Notes: generated from the letters alone by a model not told the origin. Positions 37,885 to 48,321 are shown, counted from the stretch's first letter. The stretch is 64,000 nt of DNA from Pseudomonas sp. CC6-YY-74 (GCF_002025205.1 NZ_CP019947.1:1619501-1683500), one strand, 5' to 3'. Numbers and translations: made by a program.

Positions 37885-38273
37885 TTGACGAAATTGAAGA
37901 TGTTAGTGGCGCAGAGCAAATCGGTAATGATAAAGATCACCAGGAACAGCACGATGATCCCTACAACACCACCGGCACCTGCGGGGGCTTGCGATAGTTG
38001 CTGATTGAACTGTGCCAACTCGGCACTGGTCAGGCTGTTGATGCGCCCTTCAACCTGGGAACGGTCAACCCCCATACTCAACAACTTTTCCTGAACACCC
38101 TGCTCATCAAGCATGCTCAGCAATTGTTGGCGATCGACCTGCTGTTGTTGCTCGGCCAACACCTCACCAGTGCCTATCATGGCCGCATTAGCCAGGGGGA
38201 TCTGGACAATCATCAGAACGTGAAACACCGCCAACATTGCAGCCATACGCCGGAAGAACGAGTGATTGTGCAT
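37869..38273 (-). CDS. PA2779-type small membrane protein
   Basis: A 134-residue protein: an N-terminal hydrophobic signal or anchor (MAAMLAVFHVLMIVQIPLA), a glutamine-rich helical middle (AEQQQQVDRQQLLSMLDEQG) and a C-terminal transmembrane helix (GIIVLFLVIFIITDLLCA) ending in VKCINR. The family is known from P. aeruginosa PA2779 and has no established function. It is the partner of the overlapping peptidase gene and could be its substrate or membrane tether. Confidence 0.8.
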   Translation of the reverse strand: MHNHSFFRRMAAMLAVFHVLMIVQIPLANAAMIGTGEVLAEQQQQVDRQQLLSMLDEQGVQEKLLSMGVDRSQVEGRINSLTSAELAQFNQQLSQAPAGAGGVVGIIVLFLVIFIITDLLCATNIFNFVKCINR

Positions 38274-38391
38274 AAGGGTTATCTCCTTGAAGAACCATGT
38301 CCCTAAACCTGAACGGTTTGAAAGGACTCCATCCCAGCATAGTCAATAAAAACTACTCGACTGTCTGACAGCACACATATAGCCCTCTTAC

Positions 38392-40137
38392 TCACAAGAT
38401 GGTCGAGTCGTGCAGCATCTGACTGACTACCGCGCGCAGCTTGCCGGGCTTGACCGGTTTATTGAGCAGCGGCATGCCCATGCGCTGCAACTCGCGGCGA
38501 CACTGATCACTTCGGTCCGCAGTGATCATCACCGCTGGAATCGATGAGTCAAAGTGCTGACGCAAATACGCCACCACAGCGCAACCCTGCACATCATGGT
38601 CAAGATGGAAGTCCGCCAGAATCAAATCCGGAGCCCGCCCATCAAGCGCCTGCACGGCGGCCTCCTGATCGACCGCAGTCACCACCACGCAACCCCACTG
38701 CTCGAGCAACGCCGCCATGCTATGGAGGATGCTCAACTCGTTATCCAGCACCAACAGGCGCCGTCCCGGCAGCGGATCACCGACTAACGGCTGAATCGAT
38801 ACAGTAGCGGGGGTCGCGCTAATAACCTGCTGGGCCAAGGGCACCCGAATGGCAAACACCGACCCGCGTCCAGGCTGCGAGCGCACCTCGACCGGATAAC
38901 CCAACATCCGCGCAATTCGCTCGACTATCGCCAGCCCCAGACCAACTCCCCTGCGTTCGGCGGCGCGGCCGACATTCAGCTGGTTGAATTCGAGAAAGAT
39001 GTTGCCCAACTGATCTTCGGAGATACCGCGGCCGGTATCCCACACCTGAAGTTCGAGAAACTCGCCGCGTTTTCGTACGCCCAAGAGGATGCGGCCCTGC
39101 TCGGTATAGCGACAGGCATTACTCAGGAAATTACGCAGGATGCGTGTCAGCAGGCGGAAATCCGTGCTGATCGTAAAGTCGGGTATGTGCACCTTCAGGT
39201 GCACCCCCTCGGCGGCGGCTACCGATTGAAACTCAGACGCCAGAGGCGCCAGCAAATCCTGCAAACGATATGCATCAATATCCGGTTTGATCGCCGCCTG
39301 GTCGAGCTTGGAAATATCCAGTAAATCGGTGAGTAGATCCTCGGCCCCCTCCAGTGCCTGGTGGCTGCGCTCGACCAGATGGTGTTCGGCCGCTGGCAAG
39401 CTGCGCTCGCGCAGGGTGGAGATCAACAGACGCGCCGCGTTGAGTGGCTGCAACAGATCATGGCTGGCGGTTGCCAGGTACTTGTCCTTGCTGTGGTTGG
39501 CTGCTTGCGCGGCATCGCGCGCCTCGCGTAACTCTTGCTCGATCCGTTTGCGCTCGACGATCTGCTGCAGCAGGTTGCGATTGGCTTCCTGCAACTCGGC
39601 AGTCCGTGCGCTGACCCGTTGCTCCAGCTCTTCATTGAGCTGCTGCAAGCGCTGCTGGGCCTGCTTGCGCTCGCTAATATCGGCGACGAAGCCCTCGAAC
39701 AGGCCCTGCTCGTCCGGTTTGAGCAGCAGGTTCATCACCACGTCGATGACCCGGCCGTCCTTGCGCCGCAGTTGGGTTTCGTAGCCAATCAGGCCGCGCT
39801 CAGTTTCCAGCGCTTGACGAATGTGCTGCATTTCCTCGGCACCGCCAACGAACAGGTAGGTGGCCAGGTCGGTCAGCGACCAGAGCACTTCTTCCGGGTC
39901 GTCATAACCGAGCATTCGCGCCAGGGCCGGATTGGCCGCGCGCAAGCCCTCCTGCAAACTGGCCTGGAAGATGCCGTGTACCGCGTGCTCGAACAGCCAT
40001 TTGTAGCGGTTGCGCTCGGTTTCCAGGTCTTCCAGGCGCGCCAGCAACTCCGGGTAATGACTCTTGCGCACCGAATGGGTGCCCAGCCCGAGCAGGGCGG
40101 TGAGCGCCTGTCGCTGCTGGTCAGAGGGCTTCGGCAT
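38392..40137 (-). CDS. ercS: PAS-containing hybrid histidine kinase, ErcS-like
   Basis: A 581-residue sensor. A PAS domain covers ~45-160, then a coiled coil, a HisKA domain with phospho-acceptor His226 (TASHDLLQPLNAARLL), a HATPase_c domain (N-box ILRNFLSNACRY, DTGRGISED, GVGLGLAIVERI) and a C-terminal receiver with Asp509 (LILADFHLDHD) and Lys560. No transmembrane segment, so it senses a cytoplasmic cue. In P. aeruginosa, ErcS proteins belong to the regulatory cascade for PQQ-dependent ethanol oxidation. The start at 40137 overlaps ercA by 17 bases. Confidence 0.87.
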   Translation of the reverse strand: MPKPSDQQRQALTALLGLGTHSVRKSHYPELLARLEDLETERNRYKWLFEHAVHGIFQASLQEGLRAANPALARMLGYDDPEEVLWSLTDLATYLFVGGAEEMQHIRQALETERGLIGYETQLRRKDGRVIDVVMNLLLKPDEQGLFEGFVADISERKQAQQRLQQLNEELEQRVSARTAELQEANRNLLQQIVERKRIEQELREARDAAQAANHSKDKYLATASHDLLQPLNAARLLISTLRERSLPAAEHHLVERSHQALEGAEDLLTDLLDISKLDQAAIKPDIDAYRLQDLLAPLASEFQSVAAAEGVHLKVHIPDFTISTDFRLLTRILRNFLSNACRYTEQGRILLGVRKRGEFLELQVWDTGRGISEDQLGNIFLEFNQLNVGRAAERRGVGLGLAIVERIARMLGYPVEVRSQPGRGSVFAIRVPLAQQVISATPATVSIQPLVGDPLPGRRLLVLDNELSILHSMAALLEQWGCVVVTAVDQEAAVQALDGRAPDLILADFHLDHDVQGCAVVAYLRQHFDSSIPAVMITADRSDQCRRELQRMGMPLLNKPVKPGKLRAVVSQMLHDSTIL

Positions 40138-41284
40138 AGACGACCTCGACATCGCCCTGAGTTGAATCCCGCGGATTGGTGAGGATGCACGGATCCTGCA
40201 TGGCATTGCGTGACAGGAATGGAATGTCGGAACTGCCAACCCCATGCAGCCCCAGGGTTTCATGAAAGCCGACCGCGTGCTTGAACTGGATCAGGTGCTC
40301 GACCAGGCGCTGACGGATCTGCCGGTGACTGAGGCCACGACTGTCGATGCCCAAGGTCTCGGCGACCATTTTGAAGCGATCCGGCGAGGCGTTGTAGTTG
40401 AACGCCACCACATGTTCGACCAGCACCGCGTTGCACAGGCCGTGCGGCAGGTCGAGGAAGCCGCCGAGGCTGTGCGACATAGCATGCACCGCCCCGAGGA
40501 TGGCATTGGAAAACGCCAGGCCGGCCTGCATGCTGCCGAGCATGATTTTCGCGCGCAGCTCAATATCCGCGGGATTGGCGATCATCGCTACCAGGTTGCC
40601 GTTGATCAGGCGCATGGCTTCCAGGGCGTGGGCATCGGTCAGCGGTCCCGAACCGGTGGAGACGAAGGCCTCGATAGCATGCACCAGCGCATCGATACCG
40701 GTGCAGGCGGAGAGGAACGGATCCATGCTCAGGGTGGTTTCCGGATCGATCAGCGACACATCGGGCACCGCGCCCTTGCTGACGATGGAGAATTTCATCC
40801 GTGCGTCCTGATTGGAGATGATCACGAACTGCGACACGTCGGCCGAGGTACCGGCGGTGGTAGGGATCAGGATCAGCGGCGGACTCGGCACGCGCAGGGT
40901 ATCGACACCCTCGAACTCGATAATATTGCGGCCATGGGCCACGGCGATGCCGATGCCCTTGGCGCAATCCATCGGGCTGCCACCACCCACTGCCACTATC
41001 ACGTTGCAGCCCTGGCTGAGGTAGGTCTCGGCGCCGAGCATCACCTCTTCGCTGCGCGGATTGGGCGATACCTGGGTGTACAGGCAGTGCTCGATGCCTT
41101 GACGCTGCAGACTGGCCTGCACATCGGCGACCCAGCCGGCGGCCAAGACGCCCGGATCCGAAACCAGCAACACCTTGCGCGCGCCATAGTTGGCCGCGTA
41201 GTTGCCCACGCTATGCCGGCAGCCCGCACCAAAGACGATTTCCGGCGAGACGAATTTACGATGAAAACTGATATCGGCGCTCAT
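40121..41284 (-). CDS. ercA: iron-containing alcohol dehydrogenase ErcA
   Basis: A 387-residue group III (iron-type) alcohol dehydrogenase. NAD-binding is marked by VAVGGGSPMDCAKGIG and PTTAGTSADVSQF, and the metal ligands lie in the Asp of DALVHAIEAFV with the His residues of AMSHSLGGFLDLPHGLCNA. ErcA is required for normal regulation of ethanol oxidation in P. aeruginosa as well as being an enzyme. It follows pqqH in the same order as PA1990-PA1991. Confidence 0.9.
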   Translation of the reverse strand: MSADISFHRKFVSPEIVFGAGCRHSVGNYAANYGARKVLLVSDPGVLAAGWVADVQASLQRQGIEHCLYTQVSPNPRSEEVMLGAETYLSQGCNVIVAVGGGSPMDCAKGIGIAVAHGRNIIEFEGVDTLRVPSPPLILIPTTAGTSADVSQFVIISNQDARMKFSIVSKGAVPDVSLIDPETTLSMDPFLSACTGIDALVHAIEAFVSTGSGPLTDAHALEAMRLINGNLVAMIANPADIELRAKIMLGSMQAGLAFSNAILGAVHAMSHSLGGFLDLPHGLCNAVLVEHVVAFNYNASPDRFKMVAETLGIDSRGLSHRQIRQRLVEHLIQFKHAVGFHETLGLHGVGSSDIPFLSRNAMQDPCILTNPRDSTQGDVEVVYAEAL

Positions 41285-41456
41285 GCCACTGCCTACTGCT
41301 TGTTGTTCTGACTACCGCTCAGCGTACTGGATTCACCTGCCAATGCAATGCCACCTGAGCCGGCTGGCTGTCGTTGCGCAGTAGTGCTGTTCAGGTGGGA
41401 GCGGTGTTGGCCGCGGACTGCAAAACACTGCAAATGCAGACGAAATTGCGGGCGGC

Positions 41457-43337
41457 TCAAGCAGGCTGTTGCAGCAGCCGCTGGTAGAAGCGCCACTCCT
41501 GCTCCAGAGCATGGGCCTGGTTGCGGGCCTGGCGAAAGCCGTGTCCTTCCTGCGGATACAAGTGGTAGTCCACCACCATGCCGCGCGCGCGCAGGGCGGC
41601 AACCATGGCCTCGGTTTGCGCCGGTAGCACCACCGCATCCTGGCCGCCCTGGAAGAAGATCACGGGCGCCTCGATTTGCTCGGCATGCAGCAACGGCGTG
41701 CGCGCGGCATAGCGCTGCGCATCCCGTAGCGGATCGCCGATCAGCCAATCGAGATAATCGGCCTCGAACTTGTGCGTCACCTGGCGCAGGGCCAAGGGAT
41801 CACTTACGCCGTAGAGACTCGCGCCGCCGCGGAAAGTCCGACTGAAGGCCAAGGCGCACAGGGCCGTGTAGCCGCCGGCGCTGGCGCCACGGATAAAGGC
41901 CTTGGCCGGATCGATCAGAGCGAGGCCGGCCAGGTGCTCGACCAACGCGCAGGCATCCTCGACATCCAGCGCGCCCCATTGCTCATGCAGACGCATCCGA
42001 TAGGCACGGCCAAAGCCGGTGCTGCCGCGATAGTTCAGGTCGGCCACGGCAAAGCCGCGTTGAGTCCAGAACTGGATGCGCGGATCGAACACCGGGTAAC
42101 ACGCCGAGGTCGGCCCGCCATGCAGGAACACCAGCAGCGGCGGCTTTTCCCCAACCGGCCCACGAAAGCCACTGTTATGCGGCGGGTAGAAGAACCCACG
42201 GCAGGGTTCCTCACTGCCACTGGCGAACAGCAGCGGCTGCGGGTGTGAGACCTCGGCCTGGGGCAAGGCGACCTCGGCACCGGCCAGCACCCGGCACTGG
42301 CGGTTGCTGCGGTCGATCGCCAGCACCGCACTGCCACGTTCAGACGAGGCGGCGATCAGGTAGAAATTCGTCTCATCGGCAGCCAGTTGGCGAAAGCGGC
42401 TATAGCCCTGAGCCAGGCGCGGCCCGCCGGCACCGCTGAGTTCGCGCTCGGCCAGCAGCGCGAAACCCTCCTCGAACCAGCTCAGCAGCAGACTGTCGCC
42501 ATCCAGCGCCAGGTAATTGCGATTGCCCAGCTGCCAGGGTGCACTGGCGTGGTCGGCGACTGCGCAGGGCAATGGCATCAGCTGGCCCTCGGCCGCTTCA
42601 CGCCAGGGTTGCCAATAACCGTGGCGATCGCTGAGCACCAGCAGGCGTCCCTGCATGTCGAAACAGGGTTGCTGCAGTGATTCTTCAGCCGTTTGCCCGG
42701 CGACTACCCGTGCATCGCGCCAAGCACCCGTGGCATCGCGCCGGGCGCTGCACAGGCGTGTGGCGATCCAGGGCTGGTGTGGGCGATCCCACTCGATCCA
42801 GGCCAGGCGTTGTCCATCGCCGCTGACTGCCGGCCCGGCATAGAAATCACCACCCTCGGCCACCACCTGCCGCGCCCCATCGGCCAGGGCGATGCTGACC
42901 AAGCGATGGGTGACCTGCCCTGCTCCGTGGTTTTCCTCGACGGCGACTATCGCCTGGGCCACCGGGTCGAATTGCAGATCACCGAAGCGGCAGTCGACTT
43001 GCCGGCTCAGCGCCTCGGGGACGGCCCCCAGACGCTGCCAATAAATCTGCTGATCGGCCTCGTTGACGAACGCCAGGCCATCATCGGTCAAACAGAACGC
43101 GCCGCCGCCGTATTCATACACCCGGCTGCGCACCGACATCGTGGCTGGCGTCAGACACTCACGCTGCTGCGGTGTGCAGTGCCACAGCGTCGAACGAGCA
43201 TCGGCCGGGTCATATTGCAGCCATACCACACCACCCAGCCCGGCGCGCAGCTCGGCGAAGTCGCGACCGGCCGCAGCCGCCTGATCGCTCGACCAGGCGC
43301 TGTGCCAAAATCCATAAGCGGCGCTAGTGCTGCTCAA
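41457..43337 (-). CDS. pqqH: S9-family peptidase of the PQQ cluster (PqqH)
   Basis: A 626-residue prolyl-oligopeptidase-type protein: an N-terminal beta-propeller and a C-terminal alpha/beta hydrolase domain. The nucleophile is in FIRGASAGGYTALCALAF, the Asp in FFQGGQDAVVLP and the His in YPQEGHGFRQ. No signal peptide is present. In Pseudomonas the gene (PA1990) lies between pqqE and ercA; a part in degrading or trimming the PqqA-derived peptide is proposed, not shown. It follows pqqE by 16 bases. Confidence 0.88.
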   Translation of the reverse strand: MSSTSAAYGFWHSAWSSDQAAAAGRDFAELRAGLGGVVWLQYDPADARSTLWHCTPQQRECLTPATMSVRSRVYEYGGGAFCLTDDGLAFVNEADQQIYWQRLGAVPEALSRQVDCRFGDLQFDPVAQAIVAVEENHGAGQVTHRLVSIALADGARQVVAEGGDFYAGPAVSGDGQRLAWIEWDRPHQPWIATRLCSARRDATGAWRDARVVAGQTAEESLQQPCFDMQGRLLVLSDRHGYWQPWREAAEGQLMPLPCAVADHASAPWQLGNRNYLALDGDSLLLSWFEEGFALLAERELSGAGGPRLAQGYSRFRQLAADETNFYLIAASSERGSAVLAIDRSNRQCRVLAGAEVALPQAEVSHPQPLLFASGSEEPCRGFFYPPHNSGFRGPVGEKPPLLVFLHGGPTSACYPVFDPRIQFWTQRGFAVADLNYRGSTGFGRAYRMRLHEQWGALDVEDACALVEHLAGLALIDPAKAFIRGASAGGYTALCALAFSRTFRGGASLYGVSDPLALRQVTHKFEADYLDWLIGDPLRDAQRYAARTPLLHAEQIEAPVIFFQGGQDAVVLPAQTEAMVAALRARGMVVDYHLYPQEGHGFRQARNQAHALEQEWRFYQRLLQQPA

Positions 43338-43353
43338 GGCGATAGTTACTCCC

Positions 43354-44508
43354 TCAGACCTTGCAGATCAGCTTAGAGGCTTTCTCGTTGCGGAACTGCA
43401 ACGTATCCAATGCCCCTGGCGCCTCTTCGGCTTCCAGGCGGGCTTGCACAATCACCTCATGGTGCGCCGACTTGCTGCACACCGGATCGGCGTTGCTGGC
43501 ATCTCCCGTGAGCATGAAAGCCTGGCAGCGGCAACCACCGAAATCCTTGGCCTTCTCGTCGCAGGAGCGGCACGGTTCGAGCATCCAGTCGTCGCCGCGA
43601 AAACGGTTGAAACCGAAGGAGTGTCGCCAGATGTGCTCGATGCTGTGCTCGCGCACATTGGGAAACTGCACCGGCAACTGGCGGGCGCTGTGGCATGGCA
43701 GCGCGGTGCCGTCCGGGGTGATGTCGAGGAACAGATTGCCCCAACCGTTCATGCAGGCCTTCGGCCGTTCTTCGTAGTAATCCGGGGTGACGAAGATCAG
43801 CTTGCACGGGTGATTCTCGGCCGCCAGTTTGGCGCGCCACTCGTTGGTGATGCGCTCGGCACGCTCGAGTTGGGCGCGGGTCGGCAGCAGGCCGGCGCGG
43901 TTGAGCTCGGCCCAGCCATAGAACTGGCAGGTGGCCAACTCGACGAAATCGGCCTCCAGTTCCAGGCACAGCTCGATGATTTTCTCGATATTGTCGATAT
44001 TGTGCCGGTGGGTGACGAAATTCAGCACCATGGGATAACCGGCCGCCTTGACCGCCCGGGCCATCGCCAGCTTGTGGGCGAAGGCCTTCTTCGAGCCGGC
44101 CAGCATGTTGTTCACTTCCTCATCGGCGGCCTGAAAGCTGATCTGGATATGATCCAGGCCGGCTTCGCTGAAACTGGCAATGCGCTCTTCAGTTAGACCG
44201 ATGCCGGAAGTGATCAGGTTGGTGTAATAGCCAAGATCCCGCGCGGCCTTGATCAGCTCGGCGAGATCTTGGCGAACCAGCGGTTCGCCGCCGGAAAATC
44301 CCAGCTGCGCCGCACCCAACACGCGGGCCTGGCGAAACACCTCGATCCATTCGGCAGTCGTCAGTTCCTGACCTTGCTGGGAAAAATCCAACGGGTTTGA
44401 ACAATACGGGCACTGCAGCGGGCAGCGGTAGGTCAGTTCGGCCAGCAACCACAGTGGCGGGCCCGGCTCATGCCCCGGTTTACTGTAACTCGATCCAGAA
44501 CTGAGCAT
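43354..44508 (-). CDS. pqqE: PqqA peptide cyclase (radical SAM) PqqE
   Basis: A 384-residue radical SAM enzyme. The SAM cluster is Cys29, Cys33, Cys36 ([13 protein letters not shown]). The C-terminal SPASM domain ligands lie in [36 protein letters not shown] and [10 protein letters not shown]. It forms the Glu-Tyr C-C bond in PqqA on the PqqD chaperone. Its start overlaps the end of pqqD by 29 bases. Confidence 0.96.
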   Translation of the reverse strand: MLSSGSSYSKPGHEPGPPLWLLAELTYRCPLQCPYCSNPLDFSQQGQELTTAEWIEVFRQARVLGAAQLGFSGGEPLVRQDLAELIKAARDLGYYTNLITSGIGLTEERIASFSEAGLDHIQISFQAADEEVNNMLAGSKKAFAHKLAMARAVKAAGYPMVLNFVTHRHNIDNIEKIIELCLELEADFVELATCQFYGWAELNRAGLLPTRAQLERAERITNEWRAKLAAENHPCKLIFVTPDYYEERPKACMNGWGNLFLDITPDGTALPCHSARQLPVQFPNVREHSIEHIWRHSFGFNRFRGDDWMLEPCRSCDEKAKDFGGCRCQAFMLTGDASNADPVCSKSAHHEVIVQARLEAEEAPGALDTLQFRNEKASKLICKV

Positions 44509-44758
44509 TGGCTACCTCCATAAAGGCCAGGATGTCCTCATCGAGTCCCGGCACGTCCGGGAAGCGCTCACTCAAGGTGTCGATGATCTGGCCGACGCTT
44601 TGCGCACCATTGACCTGCTGGAGAATTTCCCCGGCACTGTCGTTGAGTTTGATCATGCCTTCCGGATAAAGCAGCACATGGCAGTTCTGCACGGGCTCCC
44701 ATTGCAGGCGAAAGCCGCGGCGCAACTTGGGCACTTGCTGCATGTTCAACTGATTCAT
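44480..44758 (-). CDS. pqqD: PqqA-binding chaperone PqqD
   Basis: A 92-residue Pqq[21 protein letters not shown] and the RRE-type fold segment [20 protein letters not shown]. It presents PqqA to PqqE. The ATG at 44758 overlaps the TGA of pqqC (ATGA); the longer upstream frame is pqqC sequence read out of frame. Confidence 0.96.
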   Translation of the reverse strand: MNQLNMQQVPKLRRGFRLQWEPVQNCHVLLYPEGMIKLNDSAGEILQQVNGAQSVGQIIDTLSERFPDVPGLDEDILAFMEVANAQFWIELQ

Positions 44759-45507
44759 AGGGTAATACCTCGGTGCCAGACCCGCGCGCTGGTGACCGTG
44801 TGGTAAGGCGCACGCTCCAGCTCGTAGGCCATGCTCATGGCATCGAGCATGCTCCACAGTACATCCAGCTTGAATTGCAGGATCTCCAGCATGCGTTGCT
44901 GACCCTCGTAGGTCGTGTAGTGCTGCAAGGTGATGCGCAACCCGTGCTCGACATCGCGGCGCGCCTCGCTCAAGCGCTTGCGGAAGTAGTCGTACCCGCT
45001 GGCGTCGATCCAGGGGTAATGCTGCGGCCAGGCATCCAGACGCGATTGGTGAATAGTCGGTGCGAACAGTTCGGTCAACGAACTGCTGGCTGCTTCCTGC
45101 CAGTTGGCGCGACGGGCGAAATTAACGTAAGCATCGACGGCGAAGCGCACCCCCGGCAACACCAGTTCCTGCGACAGCACCTGCTCACGCTCCAGGCCCA
45201 CGGCCTCGGCCAGCCGCAGCCAGGCTTCGATACCACCCTCCTCGCCGGGCGCGCCGTCATGGTCGAGGATGCGCTGCACCCATTCACGTCGGGTGTCGCG
45301 ATCCGGGCAGTTGGCCATGATCGCGGCGTCCTTCAACGGGATGTTCACCTGGTAATAGAACCGATTCGCCACCCAACCCTGGATTTGCTCGCGACTGGAT
45401 TGGCCGGCGTACATCGCCCGATGAAATGGATGATGGATATGGTAGTAGGCGCCCTTGGCGCGCAATGCCTGCTCGAACTCGGCAGGGCTCATCGCGGGTT
45501 GGCTCAT
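44755..45507 (-). CDS. pqqC: pyrroloquinoline-quinone synthase PqqC
   Basis: A 250-residue heme-oxygenase-like helical bundle: [60 protein letters not shown], and the [20 protein letters not shown] block. It carries out the last, cofactor-free eight-electron oxidation and ring closure to PQQ. Confidence 0.97.
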   Translation of the reverse strand: MSQPAMSPAEFEQALRAKGAYYHIHHPFHRAMYAGQSSREQIQGWVANRFYYQVNIPLKDAAIMANCPDRDTRREWVQRILDHDGAPGEEGGIEAWLRLAEAVGLEREQVLSQELVLPGVRFAVDAYVNFARRANWQEAASSSLTELFAPTIHQSRLDAWPQHYPWIDASGYDYFRKRLSEARRDVEHGLRITLQHYTTYEGQQRMLEILQFKLDVLWSMLDAMSMAYELERAPYHTVTSARVWHRGITL

Positions 45508-45519
45508 ATGCCTGGCTCC

Positions 45520-46434
45520 TTACAGCTGGATGCTCATGCCGTCCCAAGCAACGTCGATGGCGTGCGCATTCAGCTCGGCGCGCTCTGGTGAATCGACATC
45601 AAGGATCGGGTTGGTGTTGTTGATATGAATCAGAATTTTCTGTTTGGCCGGCAGGCCGTCGAGCACTTCGATCATGCCGCCAGGACCGCTTTGCGGCAGA
45701 TGGCCCATTGCGCTGCCGAGCTTGTCGCCGACCTCACACTGGCGCATTTCGTCGTCGCGCCACAAGGTGCCGTCGACCAGCAGGCAATCGGCGCGGCGCA
45801 TCCAGGCCAGCAGCCGATCATCGATCTGGCCCAGACCGGGAGCGTAGAACAAGCTGCCACCCGTGCGCAGGTCTTCGACGAACAGGCCAATGTTGTCGCC
45901 TGGGTGCGGGTTGCCGCGGTGCGGCGAATACGGCGGCGCGCTGCTGCGCAAGGCAATCGCGGTGATCTGCAAATCCGGGCAGACGGGAATGCTGAACGGC
46001 ACGCCATCCAGCTCGATCAGGTTGTGCCGCAAGCCACCGTTCCAGTGCTCGAGCATGTTGAACAGAGGAAAGCCCGTAGTCAGATCCTGATGCACCATCT
46101 CGGTACACCAGACTTGATGCGGACAACCCTCGCGCAGGGTCAGCAAACCCGTACAGTGATCAATCTGACTGTCCATCAGCATGATCGCGCCGATCGCCGT
46201 GTCCCGCGGCTTGCGCGCGGGCTGCAGGGCCGGGAACGCCTCGATCTGCGCGCGGATATCCGGTGAAGCGTTGCACAGGATCCAGTCCTTGCCGTTGTCA
46301 CTCAGGGCAATCGAGGACTGGGTGCGCGGCTGCGCGCGCAGGCTACCGCTGCGCACGCCACTGCAGTTGCGACAATTGCAGTTCCACTGGGGAAAGCCGC
46401 CGCCGGCGGCGGAACCGAGAATCTGGATATGCAT
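45520..46434 (-). CDS. pqqB: PqqB metal-dependent hydroxylase
   Basis: A 304-residue metallo-beta-lactamase-fold protein. The N-terminus [20 protein letters not shown] and the Cys-rich [10 protein letters not shown] are diagnostic; the metal motif is [10 protein letters not shown]. PqqB hydroxylates the tyrosine-derived ring during PQQ synthesis. The ATG at 46434 is used; 28 upstream codons include pqqA sequence out of frame. Confidence 0.96.
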   Translation of the reverse strand: MHIQILGSAAGGGFPQWNCNCRNCSGVRSGSLRAQPRTQSSIALSDNGKDWILCNASPDIRAQIEAFPALQPARKPRDTAIGAIMLMDSQIDHCTGLLTLREGCPHQVWCTEMVHQDLTTGFPLFNMLEHWNGGLRHNLIELDGVPFSIPVCPDLQITAIALRSSAPPYSPHRGNPHPGDNIGLFVEDLRTGGSLFYAPGLGQIDDRLLAWMRRADCLLVDGTLWRDDEMRQCEVGDKLGSAMGHLPQSGPGGMIEVLDGLPAKQKILIHINNTNPILDVDSPERAELNAHAIDVAWDGMSIQL

Positions 46435-46480
46435 GGCGAATTCCGGGTGATATGCCCCGACAGTGCCGGGGCAAAGCCAA

Positions 46481-46552
46481 TCAACGATTGGCGAAGTACA
46501 TGGTGACTTCGAAACCAATACGCATATCGGTGAAGGCGGGTTTAGTCCACAT
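46481..46552 (-). CDS. pqqA: PQQ precursor peptide PqqA
   Basis: A 23-residue peptide, [18 protein letters not shown] continuing YFANR, with the obligatory Glu15 and Tyr19 that are cross-linked to form PQQ. GAGGA lies upstream of its ATG at 46552. It is the first gene of pqqABCDE-pqqH-ercA-ercS. The 46-base gap to pqqB holds a short GC-rich inverted repeat (CCCCGACAGTGCCGGGG) that may reduce readthrough so that pqqA is made in excess. Confidence 0.95.
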   Translation of the reverse strand: MWTKPAFTDMRIGFEVTMYFANR

Positions 46553-46723
46553 GGCGCGGTCCTCTTCTCATCAAGCCGGCAAATTCCGGTAGTGCTAGTT
46601 ATGCACCCAAACAGCGCGCGACAGAATGGTACTTTGGGAGGAAGTCGGACTGGTATTGGGAGGACAGGCCAACGCCCAGACCGGGGCTCGCCTCCTACGC
46701 CGCGGTCTAGAGCGGTGCAGGCC

Positions 46724-46775
46724 CCCGTAAGTCTTTATCGACCGGATCGACGACCGGCCAATAAAGACCTGCGGG
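46724..46775. repeat. inverted repeat upstream of pqqA
   Basis: CCCGTAAGTCTTTAT (46724-46738) and ATAAAGACCTGCGGG (46761-46775) are inverted copies matching at 13 of 15 positions, separated by 22 bases that contain a second small repeat (GACCGG, twice). The site is ~170 bases upstream of the pqqA start. It could bind a regulator or be the remnant of a small element. The remaining 46553-46944 stretch holds the pqqA promoter area and a terminator but no gene. Confidence 0.4.
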
Positions 46776-46868
46776 TAATCGCCCAACTGCGCCTATTCTT
46801 CAAACCCAGCGCATCCTCCTGCTAGTCAGGTCAGCAGGTGGCAACCTTGTTCAGGACGGGACACCCAC

Positions 46869-46896
46869 AAAAAAGCCCTGCAGTGCAGGGCTTTTT
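46869..46896. terminator. terminator after the AGCS symporter gene
   Basis: GCCCTGCA/TGCAGGGC (46875-46891) is flanked by A- and T-tracts. It lies ~50 bases past the stop of the minus-strand symporter gene and would also insulate pqqA, which lies further along the same strand. Confidence 0.85.
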
Positions 46897-46944
46897 CATT
46901 TCAGCGGATAACCAGCGTCTATTCAGAACCTGGCCATGAGCGAC

Positions 46945-48321
46945 CTAGCGCTGCTGGCTTGCGATGCCACCCACGCTAGCCTCACGGGCAAAGTGCTCGC
47001 GGGTCAGCTTGACCACCACCGGGCTGAGCAGCAGCAGGGACAACAGGTTGGGGATGGCCATCAGACCGTTGAGGGTGTCTGCGACCAACCAGGCAAAGTC
47101 CAGGTGGGCAACTGCGCCGAACGGCACAGCCAGGACCCAGAGAATGCGGAACGGCAGGATAGCCTTGGTGCCGACCATGTATTCCCAGCATTTCTCGCCG
47201 AAGTAGCTCCAGCCGAGGATGGTGGTGAAGGCGAACACCACCAGGGCAACGGTCAGAATATAACCACCGACTCCCGGCATGGCCGATTCGAAGGCTGCGG
47301 CCGAGAGTGCCGCACCGCTGAGGCCACTGGTCCAGACGCCGGAGCAGATGATCGCCAGGCCGGTCAGGGTGCAGATGACGATGGTGTCGATAAAGGTACC
47401 GAGCATGCCGATCATGCCCGAGCGCACCGAACTGTTGGTGGTACCGGCCGCCTGAGCGATACCGGCGGTGCCGAGGCCCGCTTCGTTGGAGAAGATACCG
47501 CGCGCCACACCGAAGCGGATCGCCGCCATGACCGCCGCACCGGCGAAACCGCCAGTCGCGGCAACCGGGGTGAAGGCGTAGGTGAAGATCATCTCGAACG
47601 CAGCCGGGATCTGTGCCGAATTGACCACCAGCACCACGATGGCGGCGATGACATAGGCCACGCACATGAAGGGAACCAGGGTTGCGGCGACCTTACCGAT
47701 ACGCTTGATACCACCGAGGATGACCAGGCCGACGAAGAACATGGTGACCAGACCGGTCAGCCACAACGGCACGGCGAATGTCGCCTCGAGGGCCGCGGCC
47801 ATGCTGTTGACCTGCACCATGTTGCCGATGCCGAAGCCTGCGAAGCCGCCGAAGATGGCGAACGCAGTACCCAGCCACAGCCACTTCTTGCCCAGGCCAT
47901 TCTTGATCGCATACATCGGCCCGCCGACGTGCTCGCCGCGTTCGTCTTTCTCGCGGTAATGCACCGCCAGTACGACTTCGGCGTACTTGGTGGCCATGCC
48001 AACCAATGCGGTACACCACATCCAGAACAGCGCGCCGGGGCCACCGAGGAAGATTGCAGTGGCTACGCCGGCGATATTACCGGTACCGACCGTCGCCGCC
48101 AGGCAGGTCATCAGTGCCTGGAACGGGGTGATCTCGCCGCTTTCGCTATCGCCTTTCTTGCGGCCTTGCCACATCAATTTGAAACCGGCGCCAACCTTGC
48201 TCAGCGGCATGAATTTCAGGCGCAGCATCAGGAACAGGCCGGTGCCGAGGATCATCACCAGCATCGGCGGGCCCCAGACGAGACCATTGAGTTGATTGAC
48301 CAAACTGTTGAGGGTTTCCAT
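46945..48321 (-). CDS. alanine/glycine:cation symporter (AGCS family)
   Basis: A 458-residue membrane protein with about ten helices. AGCS signatures are LAATVGTGNIAGVATAIFLG near the start, and RFGVARGIFSNEAGLGTAGI in the middle; FGGFAGFGIGNMVQVNSMA is also typical. It imports alanine or glycine with Na+. It appears monocistronic, with a ~330-base upstream region and a terminator downstream. Confidence 0.92.
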   Translation of the reverse strand: METLNSLVNQLNGLVWGPPMLVMILGTGLFLMLRLKFMPLSKVGAGFKLMWQGRKKGDSESGEITPFQALMTCLAATVGTGNIAGVATAIFLGGPGALFWMWCTALVGMATKYAEVVLAVHYREKDERGEHVGGPMYAIKNGLGKKWLWLGTAFAIFGGFAGFGIGNMVQVNSMAAALEATFAVPLWLTGLVTMFFVGLVILGGIKRIGKVAATLVPFMCVAYVIAAIVVLVVNSAQIPAAFEMIFTYAFTPVAATGGFAGAAVMAAIRFGVARGIFSNEAGLGTAGIAQAAGTTNSSVRSGMIGMLGTFIDTIVICTLTGLAIICSGVWTSGLSGAALSAAAFESAMPGVGGYILTVALVVFAFTTILGWSYFGEKCWEYMVGTKAILPFRILWVLAVPFGAVAHLDFAWLVADTLNGLMAIPNLLSLLLLSPVVVKLTREHFAREASVGGIASQQR

